The position numbers were made by a program, and so were the translations under genes. Source: Bacillota bacterium (GTDB lineage: Bacteria > Bacillota > Clostridia > Lachnospirales > Lachnospiraceae). From it: a stretch of 64,000 nucleotides of DNA. The notes under the pieces were generated by a model. That model saw nothing but the letters and a program-made list of their open reading frames with translations, was not told the DNA's origin and did not search any database. Below are positions 45,889-55,114 of the stretch, piece after piece; positions within the stretch are counted from its first letter, which is position 1, and each line of letters opens with the position of its first letter. The stretch is taken from contig JAEWJZ010000013.1 of assembly GCA_023386315.1 (NCBI GenBank), positions 110,266 to 174,265 of the forward strand, read 5' to 3'.

Positions 45889-47646
45889 ATGAGAGTGAAA
45901 CAGATCAGTGTGATCCTGTGTACGGCAATTTCGGTCACCGCCATTTTATACGGATGTGGAAAAGAGGCATCTGAAGGAAACATGACAGGCAACAGCAGCT
46001 ATGATAAATTCATCACTGTGGATGTGTTTGATACCCTTGCCAATTATCAGGGAATCCAGAGTGGATGGTTTGCAAAGATTGTGAAAGATAAATTCAATAT
46101 GGAGTTAAATATCATTGCTCCCAATGTGGCAGGAGGAGGTGATACTCTGTTCCAGACCCGTTCTGCTGCCGGCAATTTAGGCGATCTGATTATTACCAAA
46201 ACCGAGAACGGACGTTTTGAAAATATGGTAAAAGCCGGGTTGTTAATGGATATGGCGCCGCTTTTAAAGGAAAAAAGTGTATATAAAGATTATGAAGATG
46301 CCATTTTAAATATGAATAAGGGATTGGAGAAGGAGGGCGTTTATGCCATTCCCAGTGAAATTTCCAGCCAGTCTCCCAAGGTATCTGCAGAAGGAATCGA
46401 GCCTCTGGTAGCACCCTATCTTCGCTGGGACGGATATAAGGCAGCCGGTTATCCCGAAATGAAAACGCTGGAGGACATGATACCTGTGATGAAACAGCTG
46501 CAGGAGCAGATACCGAAAAGTGATTCCGGTAAAAAAACCTATGCCCTTTCTCTATTTAAGGACTGGGATGATAACATGATGATGATTGCCAAGAACTATG
46601 CTTCCTTATATGGTTATCAGGAAATTGGCTTTGTAATGGAAAAATACGATGGAAGCGATTTCCAGAATATCATTGATTCTGACAGTTATTATGTGAAAGC
46701 GCTGCATTTCCTCTTTGACGCCAACCAGGAAGGGCTGGTCGATCCGGAATCCACGACTCAAAATTATGATATTTTATCGGATAAGTATCGTGACGGACAG
46801 GTGCTCACATCTTTATGGTCCTGGCAGGGACAGAGTTACTACAATACACGCGAACGCAAAGAGGAAGGAAAAGGCATTATGCCTGCTTTCATAGAAGATA
46901 TGGCACCCTATACAGATGGCTGTTATTCCATGGGGAACGGCAAGGCCGTTATTGCCATTGGCAGTCAGGCAAAAGAACCGGAGCGTCTTGCGGATTTTAT
47001 CGACTGGCTGTATTCTCCGGAAGGAATGGAACTGGTAGGCCAGGCCAATGGTGCAGCCGGTCCCAAGAGTCTGACCTGGGAGATGAAAGACAATAGGGCA
47101 GTTTATACGGATTATGGATGGAAGGCTCTTCCTAACAATGATGTGCCGGTACCGGAGGAGTGGGGCGGCGGCAGCTGGAAGGATGGTGTGAGCGCCTTAA
47201 ATTACAAGCCGTTAGCAGTGGTGGATATTGATCCTCTGACAAATGAGCCTTATTTAACCACAATGTGGAGCTCTGTACTTGAGATGAATCATACACCGGT
47301 GGATACTGACTGGCAGCAGTATGCACAAGGAGCGAAAACAACCATCGAATTACTGGAAAAGAGGGGAGCTCTTTCGGTGGCACCAGGTACTTCCTATATT
47401 CAGCCGAAGGAAAGCTCTGATATTACAACTTTGCGGGGACAGTGCAAGGCAGTAATCGTGGATGATTCCTGGAAAATGGTTTTTGCCGGGGATGAGGCTG
47501 CGTTTGATTCGGCATTGCTGCATATGCAGGATACCGTGCGCGGTCTGGGCTATGACAGGGTGCTGGAAGTGGATTTAAAAAATGCAAAAGACCGCGCTGC
47601 AACGAGAAAAACGGCAATGGATGAATATAACCGCCGCAGTAAATAA
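45889..47646 (+). CDS. Large extracellular solute-binding lipoprotein (LipO type)
   Basis: The 585-residue protein has a lipobox ILYGC (Cys near residue 24) and the big solute-binding fold of the LipO/YtcQ class, here with GDLIITKTENGRFENM and WLYSPEGMELVGQANG. It should bind an oligosaccharide outside the cell. AAGGAGGAG precedes the start. It is the last gene of the operon and converges on the second two-component system. The ligand is unknown. Confidence 0.88.
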   Translation: MRVKQISVILCTAISVTAILYGCGKEASEGNMTGNSSYDKFITVDVFDTLANYQGIQSGWFAKIVKDKFNMELNIIAPNVAGGGDTLFQTRSAAGNLGDLIITKTENGRFENMVKAGLLMDMAPLLKEKSVYKDYEDAILNMNKGLEKEGVYAIPSEISSQSPKVSAEGIEPLVAPYLRWDGYKAAGYPEMKTLEDMIPVMKQLQEQIPKSDSGKKTYALSLFKDWDDNMMMIAKNYASLYGYQEIGFVMEKYDGSDFQNIIDSDSYYVKALHFLFDANQEGLVDPESTTQNYDILSDKYRDGQVLTSLWSWQGQSYYNTRERKEEGKGIMPAFIEDMAPYTDGCYSMGNGKAVIAIGSQAKEPERLADFIDWLYSPEGMELVGQANGAAGPKSLTWEMKDNRAVYTDYGWKALPNNDVPVPEEWGGGSWKDGVSALNYKPLAVVDIDPLTNEPYLTTMWSSVLEMNHTPVDTDWQQYAQGAKTTIELLEKRGALSVAPGTSYIQPKESSDITTLRGQCKAVIVDDSWKMVFAGDEAAFDSALLHMQDTVRGLGYDRVLEVDLKNAKDRAATRKTAMDEYNRRSK

Positions 47647-47670
47647 AATAATTGCAAAGAGCAGTGTGGC

Positions 47671-49233
47671 TTACGGAGCGGACATTTTTATGTCTGCTCC
47701 GGCGTGGGTTTTCCGGTATTTTGCAGGGCTGATCCCGGTATATTTTCTGAACTTTTTATGGAAATAGTCCACATTTCCATACCCCACCAATTGTGCGATT
47801 TCGTAGATTTTATAATTATCATCCATCAGGAGCCGCTTGGAGTTATCGATCCGTACTTCATCCAGGCAGGCATTAAAATTCCTTCCTGTGGCCTTGGTGA
47901 AAATTTTTCCAAGATAGGAGCTGTTATAGCCGAACAGCTCTGCAATGGTACCCAGCTTTAAATCCTCCTGATAATTGTGGCGGATATACTGAAGGATATT
48001 ATTTAGTACACTGTCCCGGGTGGGAGAGCCGATGGCATTCATACACATCTCAAACTGCAGAGTGAAGAAATCCAGAATTTCGTAAAGATAATATTTCTCC
48101 TCAATTGTATAAATGATAGCCGCATTATTGGGAAACAGTGTTCCAGGATTGCCATAAGCATAAATTATACCGGATTTCACCTGGATCATGATATCCGCCA
48201 GGTAATGTCTGATGTTTGAAATTTCCAGACCGGAACAGTAGAGAGCCTGACGCAGCTTTTCCAGAACATCAAACATCATTTGACGGTTTCCAGACTGAAT
48301 ATAGTCCGACAGCTGTTTCGAATATGTATTTTCCATGATAAAACCGGTTCCCTCAGGCTGAATTTCATCGGGCATATCTTTATAACACAGTACATGCTGG
48401 TTGAAGCTGCAAAAGAAGCGCCGTTTCATAAGCCGTTTCGCATCGTCGTAAGATATATGAATCTGTTCGATAGAACAGACCGGACGCCCGTAAGTAAGAA
48501 ATAAACCGTCCAGAGGGGAACCTTTTTGTGGCTGGCTGATGTAGTGGTCTGCAAGCTCCTCAAAGCGTCTTAAAGCAAAATCACCTTTTAAAATGATGAC
48601 GTTGTGGTTTCCCATCCGGATATAGTCCAGGGAATTGTGGTTATGGTTAGCCAGCCGGAGGATTCCTGCAAAATCCCAGGTAGTCTGAGTGGATTCCTGA
48701 TTATAGCTGGTATAGAGTACAACCTGATAAGCCTCAGCCTCTAACTGCAGATCACGGCAGTCGGGCAATGGGTAAGAGGCCTGATGATTAAGAATGTCAT
48801 ATAAAATAGATTCTCTCGCCCGATCCCGGTACTGTACCAGCTTTTTTTGCTTTCCCTGTTCTTCTGTGAGAAGCTGTCTGACGTCCAGAACCGCCTTTTC
48901 CAGTTCCTGTTCGTCAATGGGTTTTGTGAGATAACTGGTAACGCCAAAGCGCATGGCTTCCTGGGCAAAAGAGAAGTCTGAAAATCCGCTGACAATGATA
49001 AATTTACCGGAAAAGCCCTCCTCTTTTGCAAGTCTTACTACTTCCAGACCGCTTAAACGAGGCATGCGGATGTCCATCAGAACAACGTCAGGATGCAGTC
49101 TGCGGATCTGATCCAGGGTATCCTGGCCGTTTTTCCCTTCTCCGCAGATGGTAAAGCCAAGAAGAGACCAGTTTAACAGACAGCGGATGCCTTCTCTTAC
49201 ATCTATTTCATCATCAGCGATTAAAAGCTTCAT
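47671..49233 (-). CDS. AraC-type response regulator, long form (YesN-like)
   Basis: The 520-residue protein has a receiver domain (LIADDEIDVREG, phosphoacceptor Asp in VVLMDIRMP, Lys in YLTKP), a central region of about 270 residues, and a C-terminal AraC domain (LGTIAELFGYNSSYLGKIF, IYEIAQLVGYGNVDYFHKKF). The long middle is common in Paenibacillus/Lachnospiraceae regulators. It follows its kinase on the minus strand and converges on the LplB-type operon it probably controls. Confidence 0.9.
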   Translation of the reverse strand: MKLLIADDEIDVREGIRCLLNWSLLGFTICGEGKNGQDTLDQIRRLHPDVVLMDIRMPRLSGLEVVRLAKEEGFSGKFIIVSGFSDFSFAQEAMRFGVTSYLTKPIDEQELEKAVLDVRQLLTEEQGKQKKLVQYRDRARESILYDILNHQASYPLPDCRDLQLEAEAYQVVLYTSYNQESTQTTWDFAGILRLANHNHNSLDYIRMGNHNVIILKGDFALRRFEELADHYISQPQKGSPLDGLFLTYGRPVCSIEQIHISYDDAKRLMKRRFFCSFNQHVLCYKDMPDEIQPEGTGFIMENTYSKQLSDYIQSGNRQMMFDVLEKLRQALYCSGLEISNIRHYLADIMIQVKSGIIYAYGNPGTLFPNNAAIIYTIEEKYYLYEILDFFTLQFEMCMNAIGSPTRDSVLNNILQYIRHNYQEDLKLGTIAELFGYNSSYLGKIFTKATGRNFNACLDEVRIDNSKRLLMDDNYKIYEIAQLVGYGNVDYFHKKFRKYTGISPAKYRKTHAGADIKMSAP

Positions 49234-49236
49234 GTT

Positions 49237-51042
49237 TTAAGTCCCTCCTGTATTTTTTTGTGCCGGAATCACCACTGTTACCATGGTTCCCATTGATTTT
49301 TTTGATTTGATTAAAAGATCGTACCCGGTTCCATAGCACAGTTTAATTCTCTGCTGGATATTATAAAGACCGATACCGTGGGAGGAGTCGCTGGGGTGCT
49401 GACAGATCTGCTGGTTTATCAGGTCCAGTTCCTTTGCTGTCATACCGCAGCCATTGTCAAATATCTGAATGCGCAGTGCTTCGTTTACCAGGCAGACCTT
49501 CAGGATTATTTTTCCGTTCTGCTCTACATCCTCCAGTCCGTGGAGAAGTGCATTTTCAACAATGGGCTGTAATAGCAGAGGCATAATCTGGTAATCCCGG
49601 AGATTTAGCCCTGGGCATATTTTAAGGGAATAATTGACGCGGTCGTGGAATCTCAATTTCTGAATGCTTAAGTAAGTCTCAATATAATCCAGCTCCCTGG
49701 AAAGAGAGGTGACGGCAGTGGTGGTGTTTTCCAGTACATAGCGCATGGATTTGCCTAAGAGCTTGATTGCATTTGCTACCTCTGTGTTGCCGGCTTTCAG
49801 TGAACGCATGCGTATGGTTTCCAGTGTATTGTAGAGGAAGTGAGGATTGATCTGGCCTGAGAGCATTTTAAATTCCATTTGCTGCTGTTTATTGATTAAG
49901 TCCCTGGTTTTAAGCTGTGCCTGATAAACGGAAGTTTCCTTTTCCACAATCTCATGGATCATCAGTTTTAAGTCGGAAAATACTTCAGAGATTTCATCTT
50001 CGCCCCGGAAACTGTCTGCAATCTCATAGTTTCCCTGACTGGCCTTGTGCATGCTTTCCCGCAGCGTGTTGATACGGAGACTGAAATAATGAGAGAAAGC
50101 ACAGATAAACACACTGGTTATAATCAGCACCATTATCAGGATTGTTATATAAATACCGGTAATCCGATTGAGATATGGATAGCCATCATAGCTTAAGGAG
50201 GCCATGTAAAAATTGTCTTCGCAGCAGACAGCAGAGAGTGACGAAATGCTGCCGATGACCGTTTCATTTTCTAACTCTATTTTTCCTGAATAGGAGCCGG
50301 TGCCTCCGGCTTCATTGCCGTACCTCTCCAAACCGGGTGTTTTCATCTGCTTGTCACTGGTATAAAATATGCCGTCGTCATTGAGCCATATGACAGTATG
50401 CATGGAACTGTTTTCAATCCGGTTGCGGATGTGATTGCTGCTGACTGTAAGCTTTAATATGGCATAGCTGTGAATCTGGGGCAGAAAGATACGGGTATAC
50501 AGGCAGAGATTTTGCGTTTCAGTGCCGTATCGCTCACTTTTCTCCAGTTCCTCCGTCCAGAAAGGGGTTACAAAGGAGCAAGCGCGTCGAAACCAGGGCT
50601 GAGTCTGGATACTGTTTGTAATGGGATGGATGCGCGGGCTGTCTGCTATGGTGGGATTCCAGGTATATACGGCGATGTCACGGAGAGAGGCATCACCGGA
50701 AAGAAGTGTTTCCAGTCCATGATAAGCACTTATGGCTGTTTTACTGGCATTTTGGGATGGGTATGTGGTTTTTAAAAGCGCAATCAGATCCGGATCTGAG
50801 ACCAGTGTCTGGGATTTGTTGTAGATATTGCCTGTCAAATCAAGAATCAGGGATTTTACCCGGAGATTATCGGAATAAGTCTGTTTGGAATAGTGGTCGA
50901 ACAACTGGGTCCGGGTATGATAAATCAGATAGCCTCCCACCGTTGTTACAGGAATGAAAATAGCAATAAAAAAGATCAGGTACAGCTGCTTTAGCACCTT
51001 CACCCTGGTAAAAACATCCATAAACCGTTTCCCGTTTATCAT
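49237..51042 (-). CDS. YesM-type sensor histidine kinase
   Basis: The protein is about 601 residues: an N-terminal membrane helix (LYLIFFIAIFIPVTTVGGYL), a large extracellular Cache-like sensor, a second helix (about residues 300-322), HAMP, the His_kinase box QINPHFLYNTLETIRMR, and ATP-binding motifs IVENALLHGLED, DNGCGMT and SHGIGLYNIQQ. ATG 51042 is used; a GTG at 51048 is equally possible. Its stop is close to the response regulator's start, so the pair is co-transcribed. Confidence 0.9.
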   Translation of the reverse strand: MINGKRFMDVFTRVKVLKQLYLIFFIAIFIPVTTVGGYLIYHTRTQLFDHYSKQTYSDNLRVKSLILDLTGNIYNKSQTLVSDPDLIALLKTTYPSQNASKTAISAYHGLETLLSGDASLRDIAVYTWNPTIADSPRIHPITNSIQTQPWFRRACSFVTPFWTEELEKSERYGTETQNLCLYTRIFLPQIHSYAILKLTVSSNHIRNRIENSSMHTVIWLNDDGIFYTSDKQMKTPGLERYGNEAGGTGSYSGKIELENETVIGSISSLSAVCCEDNFYMASLSYDGYPYLNRITGIYITILIMVLIITSVFICAFSHYFSLRINTLRESMHKASQGNYEIADSFRGEDEISEVFSDLKLMIHEIVEKETSVYQAQLKTRDLINKQQQMEFKMLSGQINPHFLYNTLETIRMRSLKAGNTEVANAIKLLGKSMRYVLENTTTAVTSLSRELDYIETYLSIQKLRFHDRVNYSLKICPGLNLRDYQIMPLLLQPIVENALLHGLEDVEQNGKIILKVCLVNEALRIQIFDNGCGMTAKELDLINQQICQHPSDSSHGIGLYNIQQRIKLCYGTGYDLLIKSKKSMGTMVTVVIPAQKNTGGT

Positions 51043-51167
51043 ACCCACCCTTTACCCCCGATCCATACTATTATTATATTATAACGTTTTCGGCAGGGAA
51101 AGTATAACCTGATAACAGATATTCGCATATATATAAATAAAATAATATTTGTGCGGGAAGTACTTTT

Positions 51168-51761
51168 ATGTCGAATTCAAAAGATTTTATTGCTGATCCG
51201 GTTTTCAAAAAATGCTGTAAGAACTTTATTTTTACACCGCTTTGTTATCAGGAGACAGAATATACATGCGGTATAGCGTGTTTACAGTCTGTTTTAGCAC
51301 GTTATGGTATGTATTACAGACAAAGTTCTCTGGCTGATGTTCTAAATTCCCAGCCAATTTTAGGGACGGACTATAAAAGTATTCTGTACTTTGCAGGATT
51401 GCTTGGCTTAAAGGCAACCATGGAAGAAAATTTATGTATTGATGAACTCATGAATTATATTGATATTGGAATAACTCCAATTCTTATAATCCAGGCATGG
51501 CGTCTGGAAGATGATATCGATTATTCCTGTGATTGGAAGAATGCGCATTACATTATTGTTTGTGGCTATCATGACAATGGTTTTTATATTATGGATCCTA
51601 ATGTACTTGGTAATTACGCCTGTCTGTCGTTTTCGGACTTAATGAAACGATGGCATGCAGTTGACAAAGACAAAGTCCGCCATATACAAAGCGGATTAAT
51701 CATACACTATGAAAACTGTCCTGTGAAGTATAATCCGGAAACCATTAAGTATGTCAGATAA
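51168..51761 (+). CDS. C39-like cysteine peptidase domain protein
   Basis: The 197-residue protein has a papain-like C39 layout: Cys in ETEYTCGIACLQSVLARYG (near residue 34), His in AHYIIVCGYHDNGFYIMDP and the Asp in the same segment. The C39 domain cuts leader peptides after double glycine in transporters, but this is a free domain with no signal peptide or membrane part, so its substrate is unknown. It is divergent from the kinase gene. Its use of rarer AT-rich codons differs slightly from neighbours. Confidence 0.75.
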   Translation: MSNSKDFIADPVFKKCCKNFIFTPLCYQETEYTCGIACLQSVLARYGMYYRQSSLADVLNSQPILGTDYKSILYFAGLLGLKATMEENLCIDELMNYIDIGITPILIIQAWRLEDDIDYSCDWKNAHYIIVCGYHDNGFYIMDPNVLGNYACLSFSDLMKRWHAVDKDKVRHIQSGLIIHYENCPVKYNPETIKYVR

Positions 51762-51800
51762 TTTATTGAAGTACTAATTAGTACCTTGTTATACTATCAG

Positions 51801-51844
51801 AAAAAAAGCCTGTAAAATCATCGCATTTCAATGATTTACAGGCT
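51801..51844 (-). terminator. Terminator of tRNA-Trp (minus strand)
   Basis: A 14-base stem (AGCCTGTAAAATCAT at 51807-51821 with ATGATTTACAGGCT at 51831-51844, one bulge) is followed, on the minus strand, by seven T residues. It could also stop the plus-strand C39-like gene less efficiently. Confidence 0.85.
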
Positions 51845-51866
51845 ATATGCAGGACTTATAATTTAG

Positions 51867-51937
51867 CAGGGGAAGAGGGGCTCGAACCCCCATTTACGGT
51901 TTTGGAGACCGTTGCTCTACCATTGAACTATTCCCCT
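51867..51937 (-). tRNA. tRNA-Trp (anticodon CCA)
   Basis: The minus strand folds into a 71-nt cloverleaf: acceptor AGGGGAA/TTCCCCT, D arm GTTC...GAGC, anticodon stem ACGGT/ACCGT with loop CTCCAAA (anticodon CCA), T arm with TTCGAGC. The discriminator base is G and no CCA tail is encoded. Confidence 0.95.
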
Positions 51938-51974
51938 AGATGGTAAAATTATGTGCTCACCCGAGCACTTTGAA

Positions 51975-52003
51975 AGTATAGCATAGAACATTTTATATTG
52001 CAA
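51975..52003 (-). promoter_or_regulatory. Promoter of tRNA-Trp
   Basis: On the minus strand TTGCAA (52003-51998) and TATACT (51980-51975) have a 17-base spacer. A GTGCTC/GAGCAC hairpin (51953-51968) lies at the expected transcript start. Confidence 0.75.
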
Positions 52004-52288
52004 CAGTTTTTTGAAAAAAATAAAAAATTTATTCTGCTGTTCATAAATGAATGTTTGTGGTAATATTAACCTATGAATTCGCTTGCGTGGCAGGCGGTTT
52101 ATTTGGCGTTTTTGATAAAAATATAACATAAAAACCGTGAAATTGAATTAGTAAAAAAGGGCGATGCAAAGATAATTCCTTATATAAAATTTGTCTTAGT
52201 AAAAAGATGCTTAATTTTTGCGGACTTTTTTAGCGAAAATAACAAAAAATGCACAAAAACAGGCAATATAATCGGATCTGAAACAGAA
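52004..52288. other. AT-rich intergenic stretch without recognised genes
   Basis: Between the tRNA promoter and the HPr-like promoter I see no open frame with a ribosome site, no RNA gene fold and no repeat beyond A/T runs. Confidence 0.5.
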
Positions 52289-52318
52289 TTTGACAAATGA
52301 CGTCAAACATGTTATAAG
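52289..52318 (+). promoter_or_regulatory. Promoter of the HPr-like gene with overlapping inverted repeat
   Basis: TTGACA (52290-52295) and TATAAG (52313-52318) are 17 bases apart. TTTGAC (52289-52294) and GTCAAA (52302-52307) form an inverted repeat over the -35 and spacer, a plausible operator. Confidence 0.7.
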
Positions 52319-52353
52319 TACTTCATAGCTATTATAGAAAAGGGAGTCTGCTT

Positions 52354-52596
52354 ATGAAACAGTTTAAGATTATGTTGCCAACAGTTGCTGAGGCCAAAAA
52401 GTTTGTTGCTGCTGCTTCCAGGTGTGATTTCGACATAGACGTTTTTTACAATAGAGTTCTTATTGACGCAAAGTCTATATTAGGTGTTTTAAGTCTGGAT
52501 TTATCCAAGATTCTTACTGTCCAGTTGAATGGAGAGGATAAAGAATTTGAAAAATACTTAAAAAAATTAGCTCCGGAGAATTGCTCAGCAGCATAA
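52354..52596 (+). CDS. HPr-fold protein lacking the active-site histidine (Crh-like)
   Basis: The 80-residue protein matches HPr in length and in its second half: DFDIDVFY...IDAKSILGVLSLDLSK aligns with the HPr Ser46 region (KSIxGVxSL). The first half aligns to the HPr site HARP as TVAE, so the phosphorylatable His15 and Arg17 are missing. It therefore cannot pass phosphate in the PTS but could still be phosphorylated at the serine by HPr kinase, like Bacillus Crh. AAGGGAG lies upstream. Role as a regulator is inferred. Confidence 0.78.
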   Translation: MKQFKIMLPTVAEAKKFVAAASRCDFDIDVFYNRVLIDAKSILGVLSLDLSKILTVQLNGEDKEFEKYLKKLAPENCSAA

Positions 52597-52702
52597 ACGA
52601 TAAAGCAACGATAAAGAGGAAATTGCAGCCGTATGGTATGCAGTTTCCTTTTTTTCATATGCTGATTGGCTGGGATAACGAGGAAAAGAAGGGGGAGCCG
52701 GT

Positions 52703-55114
52703 ATGGAGAAGGAAGAAAAAAAGATATTAAGCATATCCGTCAGAAATCTGGTGGAATTCGTACTGCGTTCCGGTGACCTGGATAACCGCCATAATTTTAC
52801 TGCGGAAAAAAACGCCATGCAGGAGGGAAGCCGGATCCACAGAAAGATCCAGCGCCGCATGGGAGCAGATTACAAGGCTGAGGTATCATTAAAGCATGTG
52901 GTGGAGGAAGATCAGTTTCAGATTCTGGTGGAAGGAAGAGCAGATGGGATTATTGATAAACCGGAAGAGCTGATTATAGATGAGATCAAAGGAATCTATA
53001 TGGATCTTTCCTATCTGGACGAACCGTTTCCTGTTCATCTGGCCCAGGTCATGTGTTACGGTTATTTTTACTGCTTTGACAAGCAGAAGAATGGAGCGGT
53101 CATGCAGGTGACCTACTGTAATATAGAGACGGAGGAGATACGCCGTTTTCAGACAGAGAAGTCCTTTGAAGAACTGGAGACCTGGTTTCAGGGGCTGATT
53201 CATGAATATGTAAAATGGGCCAGGTATCTGTACAGCCATGGAATAAGAAGAGACGAATCCATCCGGGAGCTGGAATTTCCATATCCCTACCGTCAGGGAC
53301 AGCGGGAACTGGCGGTCTCTGTATTTCGGAGCATACAAAGAAAGCGTAATTTATTCATTCAGGCACCTACCGGAATCGGTAAGACACTTTCCACAGCCTT
53401 TCCGGCTGTAAAGTCAATCGGAGAGGGGCTGGGAGATAAGCTTTTTTATTTAACGGCAAAAACCATTACAAGGGGAGTCGCCGAGGAATCATTTGATATT
53501 CTAAGAAAAAAAGGGCTTTATTTCAGCACCGTTACTATTACAGCAAAGGAAAAGCTCTGCTTTCTGGATAAACCGGAATGCAATCCCGATGCCTGTCCCT
53601 ACGCAAAGGGACATTTTGACCGTGTTGGCGATTGTGTCTATGAGATCATCCACAACGAATTTGGAATCACCAGAGACGTGATCTTGCAGTACGCCAGTAA
53701 ATTTCAAGTGTGTCCCTTTGAATTATGCCTGGATATCAGCAACTGGGTGGATGGAGTCATCTGTGATTATAATTATGTCTTTGATCCTGATGTCAGGTTA
53801 AAAAGATATTTTTCTGAAGGCATCACAGGGGAGTATTTGTTTTTGGTTGACGAGGCTCATAATCTGGTGCCAAGAGCCAGGGAGATGTACAGTGCAGCCA
53901 TCTGGAAAGAGGACTTTCTTCTTATTAAAAAGATCATAAAGCCCATGGATGAAAAAATAAGCCGTCTGCTTGAACGGTGCAACAAAGAACTGCTGGAAAT
54001 GAAACGGCAATGTGAAGGGTACCGCATTCTGGAAGACATCCGTTTCTTTATTACCAGTGTCATGACCTTATTTGGGGAAATGGAACTGTTTATGGAGAAA
54101 AATGCTGAATTTGGTGACAGGGACCTGGTGCTGGATTTCTTCTTTGATTTAAGGAAGCTTCTTAATATCTATGACCGTCTGGATGAAAATTACCGGATCT
54201 ATACGGAACTCATGTCTGACGGACGTTTTATGCTGAGGCTGTTCTGTGTAAATCCGTCAAAAAATCTGAAAGAATGTCTGAATAAGGGAAACAGCACCGT
54301 ATTCTTTTCGGCAACGCTGCTCCCGGTTTCCTATTATAAAGAACTTTTAAGCGGTGACCAGGAGGAATATGCTGTTTATGCCCATTCACCCTTTGACCAG
54401 AAAAAGCGGTTATTGATGGTGGGAACGGATGTGAGCAGCCGCTATACAAGAAGAAACAGGAGCGAATACCGGAAGGTGGCAGATTACATCGGTAAGATTG
54501 TATCTGCAAGAAGAGGAAATTATATGGTGTTTCTTCCGTCTTATCAGTATTTGAGAGAAATAGAGGCCATTTTGCCGGAGCGGATCCCAGATGACGGCTC
54601 TGTCACATATTCTGCCCAGGGGTCTCATATGAACGAGAAGGACAGAGAGGAGTTCCTAATGGAATTTTCCAGGGAGAGGAAAGATTCTTTTGTGGGGCTC
54701 TGCGTTATGGGCGGCGTATTTTCCGAAGGGATTGATTTAAAAGATGAAAGGCTGATCGGCGTTATCATAGTGGGAACCGGATTGCCCATGGTCTGTACGG
54801 AGCAGGAGATTTTAAAAGATTATTTTGAAGAAAAATCATTCAAAGGATTTGATTATGCCTATCAGTATCCCGGCATGAATAAGGTCATGCAGGCTGCCGG
54901 AAGGGTAATCCGCACCGCCCAGGATGAGGGGATTATCGCCCTTCTTGATGAACGCTTTATGCGGCCCGAATATCAGGCGCTGTTTCCCAGGGAGTGGGAC
55001 AGCTTTTATGAAGTGAAATTAAAGAATGCGAAAGAGGTTGCCAGACATTTCTGGGACAGCAGGCATGAGGAGGAGAGAGAGGATGGAACAGATACTGAGA
55101 TTACGACCGTATAA
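52703..55114 (+). CDS. PD-(D/E)XK nuclease / DinG-XPD-type helicase fusion
   Basis: The 803-residue protein begins with a likely restriction-endonuclease-like domain (GRADGIID...LIIDEIKG), then a superfamily 2 helicase with Walker A QAPTGIGKT, four or more cysteines between motifs (CFLDKPEC, DAC, GDC, VCPFELC) expected to bind an iron-sulfur cluster, DEAH box VDEAHNL, and motif VI QAAGRVIRT. It resembles XPD/Rad3 and DinG helicases and probably unwinds and cuts DNA structures during repair. GGGAGCC lies upstream of the ATG. The next gene overlaps it by 32 bases. Confidence 0.83.
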   Translation: MEKEEKKILSISVRNLVEFVLRSGDLDNRHNFTAEKNAMQEGSRIHRKIQRRMGADYKAEVSLKHVVEEDQFQILVEGRADGIIDKPEELIIDEIKGIYMDLSYLDEPFPVHLAQVMCYGYFYCFDKQKNGAVMQVTYCNIETEEIRRFQTEKSFEELETWFQGLIHEYVKWARYLYSHGIRRDESIRELEFPYPYRQGQRELAVSVFRSIQRKRNLFIQAPTGIGKTLSTAFPAVKSIGEGLGDKLFYLTAKTITRGVAEESFDILRKKGLYFSTVTITAKEKLCFLDKPECNPDACPYAKGHFDRVGDCVYEIIHNEFGITRDVILQYASKFQVCPFELCLDISNWVDGVICDYNYVFDPDVRLKRYFSEGITGEYLFLVDEAHNLVPRAREMYSAAIWKEDFLLIKKIIKPMDEKISRLLERCNKELLEMKRQCEGYRILEDIRFFITSVMTLFGEMELFMEKNAEFGDRDLVLDFFFDLRKLLNIYDRLDENYRIYTELMSDGRFMLRLFCVNPSKNLKECLNKGNSTVFFSATLLPVSYYKELLSGDQEEYAVYAHSPFDQKKRLLMVGTDVSSRYTRRNRSEYRKVADYIGKIVSARRGNYMVFLPSYQYLREIEAILPERIPDDGSVTYSAQGSHMNEKDREEFLMEFSRERKDSFVGLCVMGGVFSEGIDLKDERLIGVIIVGTGLPMVCTEQEILKDYFEEKSFKGFDYAYQYPGMNKVMQAAGRVIRTAQDEGIIALLDERFMRPEYQALFPREWDSFYEVKLKNAKEVARHFWDSRHEEEREDGTDTEITTV

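Noticed and set aside
47675..47700. Hairpin GGAGCGGACAT/ATGTCTGCTCC as terminator of the LipO-type gene.
   Set aside because: No T-tract follows on either strand and it lies within the coding end of the minus-strand regulator.
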